A DNA stretch of 64,000 nucleotides from an uncultured Clostridia bacterium (GTDB lineage Bacteria > Bacillota > Clostridia > Christensenellales > Aristaeellaceae). A program made the translations under genes and the position numbers. The stretch is taken from positions 26,264-90,263 of the forward strand of contig CAKUAV010000001.1 of the NCBI GenBank assembly GCA_934636425.1, read 5' to 3'. The stretch's first letter is position 1. Each line of letters starts with the position of its first letter. The notes below the pieces were generated by a model. That model did not search any database. It saw only the letters and a list, made by a program, of their open reading frames with translations, and was not told the DNA's origin. This document shows, one piece after another, positions 1 through 10,574 of this stretch.

Positions 1-1
1 C

Positions 2-1108
2 TATCACTGGACGCATCTGGAGCTGCAGCGCGTGTTCGGCATTTACGACGTGCTGAATGAAAAGACCGCAAAGTCGATCTGGGATCGCGCCAACGCCATG
101 CTCGCCACCGACGAGTTCCGCTGCCGCCGCCTGATCGAAAAGTTCAACGTCAAAATGATCTGCACCACCGACGATCCCTCGTCCGATCTGCACGATCACA
201 TCGCGCTGGCCAATGATCCGACATTCAATGTCAAAGTGCTGCCCTCCTTCCGCCCCGACGCTGCGCTGAACGTCTCAAGAGCGGGCTACGGCGCGTATGT
301 CGAAAGGCTCGCCGCGTCCGCCGATATGCCGATCGCCTCCTTTGACGACCTCATGGCCGCGCTCGAGAAGCGGCTGGACTTCTTCCACGCCATCGGCGCG
401 CGCATCAGCGACCACGGCCTGGACTATGTGCCCGCGGGCGACGCGACCGCCGCCGAGCTGGACGCGATGTTCAAAAAGGCCGTCTCCGGCGCGCCCTGCA
501 CGCACGAGGAGGAGAGCGCGTTCAAGACCGCCGCACTGGTGCGCCTGGGCCGCATGTACGCCGAGCGCGGCTGGGCGATGCAGCTGCACATGAACGCCAT
601 CCGCAACAACAACACGCTGGCCGTCAAAAAGTACGGCCCGGACACCGGCTATGATTCCGTCGGCGACGGCCTTGTGGCCGCGAACCTGTCCGCGCTGCTC
701 AACAAGATCGAGATGGCCGGCGGCCTGGGCAAGACCATACTCTATTCGCTCAACGGCCGCGACAACAACGTCATCGCCTCCATGCTGGGCAACTTCCAGG
801 GCGGCGTGCCCGGCAAGATCCAGATGGGCAGCGGCTGGTGGTTCAACGATCAGCGCGACGGCATGGTCGATCAGATGAAGACGCTGGCCAACATGGGTCT
901 GCTCGGCCGCTTCGTCGGTATGCTGACCGACAGCCGCTCCTTCGTGAGCTATCCGCGCCACGAGTACTTCCGCCGCATACTGTGCGACGTGATCGGCACG
1001 TGGGTGGAAAACGGCGAGTATCCCGCCGACATGGAGACGCTCGGCGAGCTGGTTCAGGGCATCAGCTTCAACAACGCCCGCGACTACTTCGGCATACCGC
1101 TCGAGTAA
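2..1108 (+). CDS. uxaC: Glucuronate (uronate) isomerase, C-terminal part, truncated by window start
   Basis: UxaC interconverts D-glucuronate/D-fructuronate and D-galacturonate/D-tagaturonate, the first cytoplasmic step of hexuronate breakdown. The reading frame is already open at base 2 (YHWTHLELQRVFGI, a UxaC signature), so roughly the first 100 residues lie outside the window. The GTG at 32 is internal, not a start. Further family hallmarks are the TTDDPSSDLHDH block, LHMNAIRNNN, YSLNGRDNN, QMGSGWWFNDQ and the SYPRHEYFRR segment near the end. It ends at TAA 1106-1108 and is followed by a terminator-like hairpin. It fits metabolically with the KDPG aldolase at 52.8 kb, although the two are far apart. 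Identification is very secure; substrate preference is not determined. Confidence 0.96.
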   Translation, partial: YHWTHLELQRVFGIYDVLNEKTAKSIWDRANAMLATDEFRCRRLIEKFNVKMICTTDDPSSDLHDHIALANDPTFNVKVLPSFRPDAALNVSRAGYGAYVERLAASADMPIASFDDLMAALEKRLDFFHAIGARISDHGLDYVPAGDATAAELDAMFKKAVSGAPCTHEEESAFKTAALVRLGRMYAERGWAMQLHMNAIRNNNTLAVKKYGPDTGYDSVGDGLVAANLSALLNKIEMAGGLGKTILYSLNGRDNNVIASMLGNFQGGVPGKIQMGSGWWFNDQRDGMVDQMKTLANMGLLGRFVGMLTDSRSFVSYPRHEYFRRILCDVIGTWVENGEYPADMETLGELVQGISFNNARDYFGIPLE

Positions 1109-1119
1109 TCATGCTTTTC

Positions 1120-1158
1120 GCCCCGTCCGGCGTTTCTTTCGCGTCGGGCGGGGATTTT
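1120..1158 (+). terminator. Terminator-like hairpin after uxaC
   Basis: A GC-rich inverted repeat (CCCCGTCCGGCG pairing with CGTCGGGCGGGG, two G-U pairs, loop about 9 nt) is followed by ATTTTCATTT. It lies in the 72-bp gap before the macro-domain gene and probably ends uxaC transcription. Confidence 0.6.
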
Positions 1159-1180
1159 CATTTGAAAGCGAGGCTCCATC

Positions 1181-2164
1181 ATGCCGCTCCAAATCGTCCG
1201 AAACGACATCACGAAAATGAATGTCGACGCCATCGTCAACGCCGCGAACTCCTCCCTCCTGGGCGGCGGCGGCGTTGACGGCTGCATCCACCGCGCGGCC
1301 GGCCCGGAGCTGCTGGCGGAATGCCAATCGCTCCACGGCTGCAATACCGGCAGCGCGAAGATCACCCGGGGCTACAGACTGCCCTGCAAATATGTCATCC
1401 ATGCCGTCGGCCCGCGGTGGCAGGGCGGCGGTCACGGCGAGCGCGCGCTGCTTGCCTCCTGCTATCGGGCGGCGCTTGAGCTGGCAGAGGCGCATGGCTG
1501 CAAGACGATCGCCTTCCCGCTGATTTCCTCCGGCATTTTCGGCTATCCCAAGGATCAGGCGCTGAATGTCGCCGTCGATGCGATCAGCGCGTTCCTGCTC
1601 GAGAACGACATGACCGTCTATATCGTCGTCTTTGACCGGGCGACCTACAAAATCGGCGAGAAGCTGTTTAACAGCATTGCCGAGTACATAGACGATCGCT
1701 ATGTCAGCGATCATACCGACAGCCGCGCCGAGCGTCTGCGCCGGCTGAGCATGCCCGGCATCGAGGCGCCATGCTGTGCCGAGCCGATGGCCGATCTTTC
1801 CCTTGCCGACGCGCTGGAGCAGCTTGACGAGAGCTTTTCAGAGATGCTGCTGCGCAAGATCGACGAGCGCGGCCTGACCGACGCGCAGTGCTACAAGAAG
1901 GCGAACATCGATCGCAAGCTCTTCTCAAAGATTCGCTCGGACAGACATTACAGGCCGTCAAAGCTGACGGCCATCGCGCTGGCCATCGCCCTCGAGCTGC
2001 CGCTTGATGAGATGAAGGACATGCTGATGAAGGCGGGCTTTGCGCTCTCGCACTCCAACAAGTTCGACATCATCGTGGAATATTTCATCGAGCGCGGAAA
2101 TTACAATGTGTTTGAAATCAACGAGGCGCTGTTCGCCTTTGATCAGAATCTCATCGGGGGATAA
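1181..2164 (+). CDS. Macro-domain ADP-ribose hydrolase-like protein with C-terminal helical (HTH-like) domain
   Basis: Residues 1 to about 175 form a macro domain of the YmdB/O-acetyl-ADP-ribose deacetylase type. Visible motifs are [19 protein letters not shown] (the ADP-ribose-binding loop) and [11 protein letters not shown]. Such domains bind ADP-ribose and remove acetyl or ADP-ribosyl groups. Residues about 205-327 are a separate all-helical region with a pattern resembling a helix-turn-helix ([20 protein letters not shown]), which could bind nucleic acid or protein; this is inference. The start ATG at 1181 has a GCGAGG site 7-8 nt upstream. A VWA-domain gene follows in the same direction. 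Enzymatic class is confident; the cellular target is unknown. Confidence 0.9.
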   Translation: MPLQIVRNDITKMNVDAIVNAANSSLLGGGGVDGCIHRAAGPELLAECQSLHGCNTGSAKITRGYRLPCKYVIHAVGPRWQGGGHGERALLASCYRAALELAEAHGCKTIAFPLISSGIFGYPKDQALNVAVDAISAFLLENDMTVYIVVFDRATYKIGEKLFNSIAEYIDDRYVSDHTDSRAERLRRLSMPGIEAPCCAEPMADLSLADALEQLDESFSEMLLRKIDERGLTDAQCYKKANIDRKLFSKIRSDRHYRPSKLTAIALAIALELPLDEMKDMLMKAGFALSHSNKFDIIVEYFIERGNYNVFEINEALFAFDQNLIGG

Positions 2165-2204
2165 TTGTCGCCTGCCATGCGACCACGCGCCCGGAACACC
2201 GCCC

Positions 2205-2243
2205 TATAATATGACTGTAAGGCCAAGCGCCGGACAGTCATAT
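2205..2243 (+). promoter_or_regulatory. TATAAT box overlapping a 10-bp perfect dyad before the VWA gene
   Basis: A TATAAT sequence (2205-2210) overlaps the left arm of a perfect inverted repeat, ATATGACTGT (2209-2218) and ACAGTCATAT (2234-2243), with 15 bases between. A run of T follows (ATTTTTATTT). It can be read as a terminator for the macro-domain gene or as an operator on a promoter for the VWA gene. No good -35 box was found. Confidence 0.45.
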
Positions 2244-2266
2244 TTTTATTTGCGGAGGGACAAAGC

Positions 2267-2908
2267 ATGAGAAAAAATCTGACGGAAATCGTATTCATAC
2301 TCGATCGGAGCGGCTCCATGCACGGACTGGAGGCCGACACCATCGGCGGCTTTAACGCCATGATCGAAAAGCAGAAAAGAGAGCGCGGCGAGGCGCTGAT
2401 CTCCACCGTCCTCTTCGACACGGGAAGCGAGGTCGTCCACGACCGCGCGCCCATCCGGCACATCAGGCCCATGACCGACAGGGACTATGCCGTGCGCGGC
2501 CGCACCGCCCTGCTGGACGCCCTCGGCGATGCAATCCATCACATTGGAAACATCCATAAATACGCAAGAAGCGAGGACGTTCCCGAGCACACGCTGTTCA
2601 TCATCACCACGGACGGCATGGAAAACGCCAGCCGCCGCTATGACGGTGAGACGGTCAGGCGCATGATCGAGCGCCAGAAGGCAAAATACGGCTGGGAGTT
2701 TCTGTTCCTCGGCGCGAACATCGACGCGATTGAGACGGCAGGGCGCTTCGGCATCGACGCGGACCGCGCGGTCAACTATCACGCCGACCCCATGGGAACG
2801 CAGCTCAATTACGATGTGCTGAGCGACGCGGTTTCCGCCGTCCGCTGCGATGCGCCGCTGGGCACGGCCTGGAAAAAGCGCATTGAGGAGGACTTTGACA
2901 GGCGCTGA
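2267..2908 (+). CDS. VWA-domain protein
   Basis: A 213-residue protein that is almost entirely a von Willebrand factor A domain. The metal-ion-dependent adhesion site is intact: DRSGSM (DxSxS) near residue 13, the Thr in GRTALLDA and the Asp in TTDGMEN. There is no signal peptide or membrane segment, so it is probably a cytoplasmic protein that mediates protein interactions. The start ATG at 2267 has GGAGGG 8 nt upstream. It follows the macro-domain gene on the same strand and may be functionally linked to it. The family is common in Clostridia, but I know of no assigned function. Confidence 0.88.
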   Translation: MRKNLTEIVFILDRSGSMHGLEADTIGGFNAMIEKQKRERGEALISTVLFDTGSEVVHDRAPIRHIRPMTDRDYAVRGRTALLDALGDAIHHIGNIHKYARSEDVPEHTLFIITTDGMENASRRYDGETVRRMIERQKAKYGWEFLFLGANIDAIETAGRFGIDADRAVNYHADPMGTQLNYDVLSDAVSAVRCDAPLGTAWKKRIEEDFDRR

Positions 2909-3154
2909 TTCGCGCCGCCCCCCACAGAAAGCACGGCGTCAACGCCGCGCATCCGGCCTTTCAATAACCGCAATCCCGAAAATCATCGCATTCTGCCACG
3001 CTGCACGCGCCCGCCATCACCGCCAGATCAACCGCCGGCGCGCTTGGCAGCCTCACCCGAGAACAGATATAGCATAAAAAAGATCAGCGCCTTTACCGAC
3101 GCGATGAACGACAAAAGCGTTGGCAGACCGCGCCGTATTCCCGTGCTTTTCCAT
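2909..3154. other. Intergenic region, no supported gene
   Basis: Between the convergent VWA gene and the M24 peptidase gene I see no convincing gene. A short minus-strand frame around 3055-3125 reads as a hydrophobic stretch (ALIFFMLYLFSGEAAKRAGG) without a usable start; it could be a decayed remnant. Confidence 0.4.
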
Positions 3155-3202
3155 AAAAACACGCGCCCCGAAATGGCCTGATCCTGTCATTTCAGGGCGC
3201 GC
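3155..3202 (-). terminator. Rho-independent terminator of the M24 peptidase operon
   Basis: Read on the minus strand, GCGCCCTGAAATG pairs with CATTTCGGGGCGC (one G-U pair) and is followed by GTGTTTTTATGG. It lies directly after the stop of the M24 peptidase gene. Confidence 0.8.
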
Positions 3203-3209
3203 ATATGTA

Positions 3210-4289
3210 TTATTGCTCGTCAAACGCGGGGATCTCCAGCCGATTGAGCACCTCGCAGCCGTCCTGCGTCACAGTCACCAGATCCTCGATGCGCACGCCG
3301 AACTTCCCGCTCAGGTAAATGCCCGGCTCGATTGAGAATATCATGCCCGGCTCCAGAGGGCGCTCGCACGCCGCGCTCACATCCGGCGGCTCGTGAACCT
3401 CAAGGCCTATGCCGTGACCCGTGCGGTGAATGAAGTATTCGCCGTAGCCGGCCTCCTCGATCACCCGCCGCGCCGCATTGTCCACGTCGCACAGCCGCGC
3501 GCCCGGCTTCACCGCCGCCTTGCCCGCCAGATTGGCGCGGCGCACCAGCTCGTAGACGCGCTTCATCTCGTCGGTCGCTTCTCCAAAGAACATCGTGCGC
3601 GTCATGTCGCTCATGGCGTGGTTGAGGTCAAGCCCCACGTCGAATATGATCGAGTCGCCCTCCTTGAGAGGCGTGTCGTCCGAATCGTGATGCGGCTCGG
3701 CGCAGTTCGCCCCGAAGCACACCAGCGGCTGGAAGCTGTAGCCCGCAGCGCCCATCGAGCGCGCAATCTCCACATAGCGCTCGGCCAGCTGTCGCTCGGT
3801 TTCGCCCGCCCTGACCGTGCTCATGAGCTCTTTCAGCACTGCATCGTTCAGGCGGGAGCTTCTGCGCATGGCGTCCAGCTCGTCCGCATCCTTGAGCATG
3901 CGCGCGTCGTCCACCGGCGCGGAGCCCAGCTTCATCCGAATGTCCGGCCGCTTTTCCATCAGGCGGATCAGGAAATGACTCGGCCAGCGCTTGTCGATCC
4001 CCAGCGCGCCGATATCCGCCGGCAGCGCGTCCGCCAGTATGGCCACGCAGTCCTCTGTGTCGTCGTATTCGGTCAGCGGCAGGTCGGGCGCGGCCTGCTG
4101 CATGAACAGCCTGTTGGCGAACAGGCGCACATCGCCCCTGTCCGTAATCACCAGCGCCAGCATGCGCTCGCCCGGCGCAATCCAGCGCCCCGTGAGATAA
4201 TACACCGATTCCGTCGCGCTCACCAGTATGCACGGCAGATGATCGCGCTTCATCAGCTCGACCACGCGATTGACCCTCGATTGATTCAT
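3210..4289 (-). CDS. M24-family Xaa-Pro aminopeptidase/dipeptidase
   Basis: A 359-residue cytoplasmic metallopeptidase with an N-terminal creatinase-like domain (about 1-130) and a C-terminal pita-bread catalytic domain. The five metal ligands are visible: Asp in FDVGLDLNH, Asp in MSDMTRTMF, His in HGIGLEVHEPP, Glu in SIEPGIY and Glu in GVRIEDLV. Enzymes of this family cleave N-terminal Xaa-Pro bonds or Xaa-Pro dipeptides. The start overlaps the end of the upstream methyltransferase gene by 4 bases (ATGA), indicating translational coupling. PepQ or PepP function cannot be separated by sequence reading alone. Confidence 0.93.
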   Translation of the reverse strand: MNQSRVNRVVELMKRDHLPCILVSATESVYYLTGRWIAPGERMLALVITDRGDVRLFANRLFMQQAAPDLPLTEYDDTEDCVAILADALPADIGALGIDKRWPSHFLIRLMEKRPDIRMKLGSAPVDDARMLKDADELDAMRRSSRLNDAVLKELMSTVRAGETERQLAERYVEIARSMGAAGYSFQPLVCFGANCAEPHHDSDDTPLKEGDSIIFDVGLDLNHAMSDMTRTMFFGEATDEMKRVYELVRRANLAGKAAVKPGARLCDVDNAARRVIEEAGYGEYFIHRTGHGIGLEVHEPPDVSAACERPLEPGMIFSIEPGIYLSGKFGVRIEDLVTVTQDGCEVLNRLEIPAFDEQ

Positions 4290-4891
4290 GCTTCCTCTTC
4301 CTTTCCCTTGACGCTGCGGATGATCCAGTATCCGCCGCCCTTGGCGATGACCTCGGCGTTGCCGAACGTCTCCTGCAAATGCTTGAGCGCGGAGGGCGCG
4401 CCCTGCTGCTTGCGTATGACGATCGTCAGCGCGCCGCCGTCCCGCAGCCGCTTGTGCGCCGTATCAAACAGGCCGTAGATCAGCGCCTTGCCCGCGCGGA
4501 TGGGCGGATTGGTCACGACGTGGTCGAACGTCCCCTCGAGCGATTCGAAGCCGTCGCTCTCGACGACCTCAGCCGCCGCGCCGTTGTTCTTCAGATTGCG
4601 CCGCGCCAGATCGAGCGCGCGCGCGTTGACGTCCGACATGACCAGCTGCGCCTGCGGATTGGCCAGCGATAAAAACGTGCCCACAGGCCCCCAGCCGCAG
4701 CCCAGATCGAGCACGCGTCCGGAAAGCGCGCCCATCGACTCGATCAGCAGCTTGCTGCCCGGATCCAGCTCGTTTTTCGAAAACACGCCCGCGTCGGTCT
4801 CGAACGTGAGCGTCAGGCCGAGCGCGCGCGCCGCAATTGAGCGCTCCTTATGCGCGCTGGCCGGATTCTGCGTGTAATAATAGTCCGGCAT
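4286..4891 (-). CDS. RsmC-like class I SAM-dependent methyltransferase
   Basis: A 201-residue protein of the methyltransferase-small family, related to the catalytic half of RsmC (16S rRNA G1207 N2-methyltransferase). It has the SAM-binding glycine loop LDLGCGWGPVG and the amino-methylating motif NPP (VTNPPIRAGK). Lines of conservation such as YYYTQNPAS at the N-terminus and VFSKNELDPGS are typical of the short Bacillota homologues. It sits between an RsuA-type pseudouridine synthase and the M24 peptidase, coupled to the latter, which fits a role in rRNA or tRNA modification. The exact nucleoside target is not proven. Confidence 0.88.
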   Translation of the reverse strand: MPDYYYTQNPASAHKERSIAARALGLTLTFETDAGVFSKNELDPGSKLLIESMGALSGRVLDLGCGWGPVGTFLSLANPQAQLVMSDVNARALDLARRNLKNNGAAAEVVESDGFESLEGTFDHVVTNPPIRAGKALIYGLFDTAHKRLRDGGALTIVIRKQQGAPSALKHLQETFGNAEVIAKGGGYWIIRSVKGKEEEA

Positions 4892-4894
4892 ATA

Positions 4895-5629
4895 CTATTC
4901 CTCCAGATCGGTGACGCTGTAAAGATGCGCCTTTTCCGCCTCGGTCAGCTCGCGCCACTGTCCCGCCCCGAGCCCGGAATCGAGCTCAATGCCCGCAATG
5001 GAGCGGCGGTGCAGCGCCGTGACGGGGTGCCCCAGCGCGCCCAGCATACGCTTGACCTGATGATATTTGCCCTCGTGGACGGTGACCTCGCACAGCGATT
5101 CACCCTCGCCCGCCTTTATGATCTCCAGCTTTGCGGGGGCGCAGGTGAAGTCCTTAAGTTCAATCCCCTCGGCCATGCGCGCCGCGTCCTCCTCAGTCAG
5201 CCGCCCCTCGACGCGCGCGGTGTAAATCTTGTCCTGCTCCCAGCGCGGCGAAATCAGCCGGTGCGCCAGCTGGCCGTCGGTGGTCATGAGCACCAGTCCG
5301 GTCACGTCCTTGTCCAGCCGTCCCACCGGGCCGATGTCCAGCGCGAGGAAGCTCCGGGGCAGATAGTCGGCGACGGTCGCCTGTCCGCGCGGGTTCTGCG
5401 TGGCGGTCAATACGCCCGCGGGCTTGTTGATCATAATGTGCAGGTGCTTGCCCGTGCGCAGCGGCGCGCCGTCCAGACACACGCGCGCGCTGTCCAGATC
5501 GATCTGCATCGACGCGTCGTGAACGGCGCGCCCGTCCACGGTCACGCGCCCCGCCTTCACCAGCCCCGCCGCTTCCTTTCGGGAAGAGCCGTTGCGCGAG
5601 AGCAGCCTGTCCAGCCGCATTTTTCGCAT
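4895..5629 (-). CDS. RsuA/RluB-family pseudouridine synthase
   Basis: The protein converts uridine to pseudouridine in ribosomal RNA. An N-terminal S4 RNA-binding domain (RLDRLLSRNGSSRKEAAGLV) is followed by the catalytic domain with the family motif GRLDKDVTGLVLMT, whose second Asp is the nucleophile, and by HEGKYHQVKRML. I chose ATG 5629 because AAGGAG lies 9 nt upstream. A longer frame to 5710 would begin inside the gyrA terminator hairpin. It lies downstream of gyrA on the same strand. Which rRNA position it modifies cannot be told. Confidence 0.92.
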   Translation of the reverse strand: MRKMRLDRLLSRNGSSRKEAAGLVKAGRVTVDGRAVHDASMQIDLDSARVCLDGAPLRTGKHLHIMINKPAGVLTATQNPRGQATVADYLPRSFLALDIGPVGRLDKDVTGLVLMTTDGQLAHRLISPRWEQDKIYTARVEGRLTEEDAARMAEGIELKDFTCAPAKLEIIKAGEGESLCEVTVHEGKYHQVKRMLGALGHPVTALHRRSIAGIELDSGLGAGQWRELTEAEKAHLYSVTDLEE

Positions 5630-5661
5630 TGATTTTTTCTCCTTGACGAATAGAGTTGTCT

Positions 5662-5706
5662 GAAAAGAGCAATCCGCATCGGAGCATCGCCCCGCGCGGA
5701 TTGCTC
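5662..5706 (-). terminator. Rho-independent terminator after gyrA
   Basis: On the minus strand a perfect 11-bp stem (GAGCAATCCGC / GCGGATTGCTC) is followed by TTTTC. It sits 14 bp beyond the gyrA stop and separates gyrA from the pseudouridine synthase gene. Confidence 0.85.
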
Positions 5707-5719
5707 GCACGTTTTTTAT

Positions 5720-8323
5720 CTAGATGTCGTCGTCGTTCTCCGGCTCGGGGTCGCTCTCGAGGGAATCAACCAGCCGGTCGAGCGCATCCGGCGCGTCGGA
5801 CTGCTTTTCAGTCGGCGCGTCGTCCAGATCGATTCCGTCGATCGCGTCGGCGGTGCGAACCTCGCCGGTGTCCTCGTCGTCGGCGGTTTCCTCGTCGGCC
5901 TCGGCGCGCGCCACGCCCATCACCTTGCAGCCGGCCTCGACGCGCATCAGCCGCACGCCCTGCGTGTTGCGGCCCAGCGTGGATATGCCGTCAACCGGCA
6001 TGCGGATGATCGTGCCGTCGTCGGTGATGAGCAGTATGTCCTCGTCCTCGTGGACGGGCAGCTGGCAGCACATCCTGCCGGTCTTGTCGGTCAGATTCAT
6101 CGCCTTGATGCCCTTGCCGCCGCGGCTCTGCACGCGGTATTCCTCGGGACGGGTGCGCTTGCCGTAGCCCAGCTCTGTGATGGAGAGCACCTGCGCGTCC
6201 TCCTCGACGGGCGTCATGTCGACCACCTCGTCGTCCTCGTCCAGCTCGATGGCCTTCACGCCCATGGCCGCGCGGCCTATGGGGCGCATGTCGGTCTCGG
6301 GGAAGCGGATGGCCATGCCGTCGCGCGTGCCCAGCAGTATGTCGAAGCTGCCGTCGGTCAGCGCCACGCGGATCAGCTCGTCGTCCTCGCGCAGCACGAT
6401 GGCGATCAGGCCGCTCTTGCGCAGATTGGCGAACTCGTCAAGGCTGGTGCGCTTGATGAGGCCGTTCTTCGTCGCCATGACCAGATAGTGCCCCTCGACG
6501 CGCTCGCGCGGCATGGGCAGCATGACGGTGACCTTCTCGCCGCCGTCGAGCTGCAAAAGGTTGACCACGGCCGTTCCGCGCGCCGTGCGGCTCGCCTCGG
6601 GGATCTCGTGGCAGCCCAGCTGATAGACGCGCCCGCGGTTGGTGAAGAACAGTATCGGATCGTGCGTGGAGACGACGTACATCTGCTCCACATAGTCCTC
6701 GTCGCGCGTGGCCGCCGCCATAACGCCCTTGCCGCCGCGCTTCTGGGCGCGATAGGTCGACTTGCTCAGGCGCTTGACATAGCCGAAGTGGGTCATGGTG
6801 ACCACCATGTCCTCCTCCTGGATCAGATCGAGCGTCTCGATTTCGTCCTCGACCGCCGCGATTTCGGTGCGGCGCTCGTCGGCGTACTTGCGGCGAACCT
6901 CCAGCATTTCGGTCTTGATGATGTCCATAACCATCCACTCGTTGGCCAGCACGTCCTTGAGATGCGCGATGGTCTGCTCGATCTGGGCGTATTCGTCCTG
7001 CAGCTTGTCGCGTTCCAGTCCGGTCAGGCGCTGCAAACGCATATCGAGTATGGCCTGCGCCTGCTTGTCGGACAGGCCGAACGTGCTCATCAATCCGTCG
7101 CGCGCCTCCTGCGTGGTGCGGCTGGCGCGTATGAGCGAAATCACCGCGTCGATGCGGTCGAGCGCGATGAGCAGGCCTTCCAATATGTGGGCGCGCGCCT
7201 CGGCCTTGTTGAGGTCGTAGCGGGTGCGGCGCGTCACAACGTCCTTCTGGTGATCGACATAGTGCGAAAGCATATGCTTGAGCGAGAGGATTTTCGGCGT
7301 GCCGTCCACCAGCGCCAGCATGATCGCGCCGAAGGTTTCCTGCATCTGGGTGTGCTTGAAGAGGAAGTTGAGCGCCACATTGGCGTTCACGTCGCGCTTC
7401 AGCTCCACGACGATGCGCATGCCCTCGCGGTCGGATTCGTCGCGCACATCGGAGATGCCGTCGAAGCGCTTTTCGTGCACCAGCTCGGCGATTTTCTCCA
7501 CAAGGCGCGCCTTGTTGACCATATAGGGGATCTCGGTCACGACGATGCGCTGGCGGTTGCCGCTCATGGCCTCGATGTCGGTGCGCGCGCGCATGATGAT
7601 GCGGCCGCGGCCGGTGCGATAGGCCTCGTGTATGCCCGCCTTGCCCAGAATCAGGCCGCCGGTCGGGAAGTCGGGGCCCTTTATGAACTGCATCAGATCC
7701 TCGCAGGTGCAGTCCGGATGGTCGATCAGATAGACCGTGCCGTCTATGACCTCGCCCAGATTGTGCGGCGGGATGTTTGTGGCCATGCCCACGGCGATGC
7801 CGTTCGAGCCGTTGACCAGCAGGTTCGGGAAGCGCGCGGGCAGCACGGCGGGCTGCATCAGCGTTTCGTCGAAGTTGGGATAGAAATCAACCGTTTCCTT
7901 GTCCAGATCGGCGAGCATTTCCATCGCCATTTTGGACATACGCGCCTCGGTATAGCGCATGGCCGCCGCGCCGTCGCCGTCGACCGAGCCGAAGTTGCCC
8001 TGGCCGTCCACCAGCGGATAGCGGATGTTGAAGTCCTGCGCCAGGCGCACCATGGCGTCGTACACGGAGGAATCGCCGTGCGGGTGATATTTACCAAGCA
8101 CATCACCGACGATACGCGCCGATTTGCGGTAGGGCTTGTCGGGCGTTACGCCCAGTTCCATCATGGAGTAGAGGATACGACGATGAACCGGCTTGAGACC
8201 GTCGCGCACATCGGGCAGCGCGCGGGTCACGATCACCGCCATGGAATAGGCGATGAACGATTTTTCCAGCTCTTCCTTCATATCGATCGGCATAAGATGG
8301 CCGATGTTCATTTCATCAGGCAA
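5720..8323 (-). CDS. gyrA: DNA gyrase subunit A
   Basis: GyrA is the DNA-breaking subunit of gyrase, which introduces negative supercoils. The breakage-reunion domain contains the catalytic Tyr in AMRYTEARM (about Tyr124). The quinolone-resistance region reads [12 protein letters not shown], with Ser85 and Asp89 (E. coli Ser83/Asp87) unaltered. The C-terminal beta-pinwheel includes the GyrA box QRGGKGV (in [12 protein letters not shown]), and the tail is very acidic. Start choice: TTG 8323 has GGAGG at ideal distance (8 nt); an upstream GTG at 8332 overlaps that site and the next ATG (8311) is about 20 nt from it. The long acidic end (about the last 60 residues) is variable in the family. Confidence 0.97.
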   Translation of the reverse strand: MPDEMNIGHLMPIDMKEELEKSFIAYSMAVIVTRALPDVRDGLKPVHRRILYSMMELGVTPDKPYRKSARIVGDVLGKYHPHGDSSVYDAMVRLAQDFNIRYPLVDGQGNFGSVDGDGAAAMRYTEARMSKMAMEMLADLDKETVDFYPNFDETLMQPAVLPARFPNLLVNGSNGIAVGMATNIPPHNLGEVIDGTVYLIDHPDCTCEDLMQFIKGPDFPTGGLILGKAGIHEAYRTGRGRIIMRARTDIEAMSGNRQRIVVTEIPYMVNKARLVEKIAELVHEKRFDGISDVRDESDREGMRIVVELKRDVNANVALNFLFKHTQMQETFGAIMLALVDGTPKILSLKHMLSHYVDHQKDVVTRRTRYDLNKAEARAHILEGLLIALDRIDAVISLIRASRTTQEARDGLMSTFGLSDKQAQAILDMRLQRLTGLERDKLQDEYAQIEQTIAHLKDVLANEWMVMDIIKTEMLEVRRKYADERRTEIAAVEDEIETLDLIQEEDMVVTMTHFGYVKRLSKSTYRAQKRGGKGVMAAATRDEDYVEQMYVVSTHDPILFFTNRGRVYQLGCHEIPEASRTARGTAVVNLLQLDGGEKVTVMLPMPRERVEGHYLVMATKNGLIKRTSLDEFANLRKSGLIAIVLREDDELIRVALTDGSFDILLGTRDGMAIRFPETDMRPIGRAAMGVKAIELDEDDEVVDMTPVEEDAQVLSITELGYGKRTRPEEYRVQSRGGKGIKAMNLTDKTGRMCCQLPVHEDEDILLITDDGTIIRMPVDGISTLGRNTQGVRLMRVEAGCKVMGVARAEADEETADDEDTGEVRTADAIDGIDLDDAPTEKQSDAPDALDRLVDSLESDPEPENDDDI

Positions 8324-8355
8324 AAGGAGCACCTCCAGCTTTTATTCGGGGGTCG

Positions 8356-8400
8356 CGCGCCCTCTCACGGTCTTTGTCCGTGGTCGGGCGCGGTTTTTTT
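8356..8400 (+). terminator. Terminator-like hairpin between gyrB and gyrA, oriented on the plus strand
   Basis: CGCGCCC (8356-8362) pairs with GGGCGCG (8386-8392), enclosing a second CACGG/CCGTG stem, and is followed on the plus strand by TTTTTTT (8394-8400). Both gyrase genes run on the minus strand, where no T-run follows, so it would stop antisense rather than sense transcription. Confidence 0.55.
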
Positions 8401-8407
8401 GAGCGCG

Positions 8408-10387
<1,980 letters not shown>

Positions 10388-10389
10388 TT

Positions 10390-10418
10390 ATTATAGCACT
10401 TTTCTGCACATTTATCCA
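10390..10418 (-). promoter_or_regulatory. Sigma-A promoter of gyrB
   Basis: On the minus strand TGGATA (10413-10418) and TATAAT (10390-10395) are separated by 17 bp, about 40 bp upstream of the gyrB start. Confidence 0.75.
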
Positions 10419-10506
10419 GCCCTTTCCGCGCTTTTGCGCACACTCTTAACCGAAGCGATCGTCACAAAAAAGAGCCGATTGCTTTCACCAAATAAACGCC
10501 GCGGGA

Positions 10507-10535
10507 TTGCTTTTTTCGCACGGGCGGTCTATAAT
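10507..10535 (+). promoter_or_regulatory. Sigma-A promoter of the C-S lyase gene
   Basis: TTGCTT (10507-10512) and TATAAT (10530-10535) are separated by 17 bp, 40 bp before the ATG at 10575. It diverges from the gyrB promoter. Confidence 0.75.
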
Positions 10536-10574
10536 GGTTTCATGAAAGCTTCTCATACAAAGGGGGATATAACC

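Noticed and set aside
85..1108. An internal start for uxaC, making it a complete short gene
   Set aside because: The family-specific sequence continues upstream to base 2, so the gene is simply cut by the window edge.
5630..5710. Longer N-terminus of the pseudouridine synthase
   Set aside because: It would start within the gyrA terminator hairpin, and a strong ribosome binding site precedes the inner ATG at 5629.
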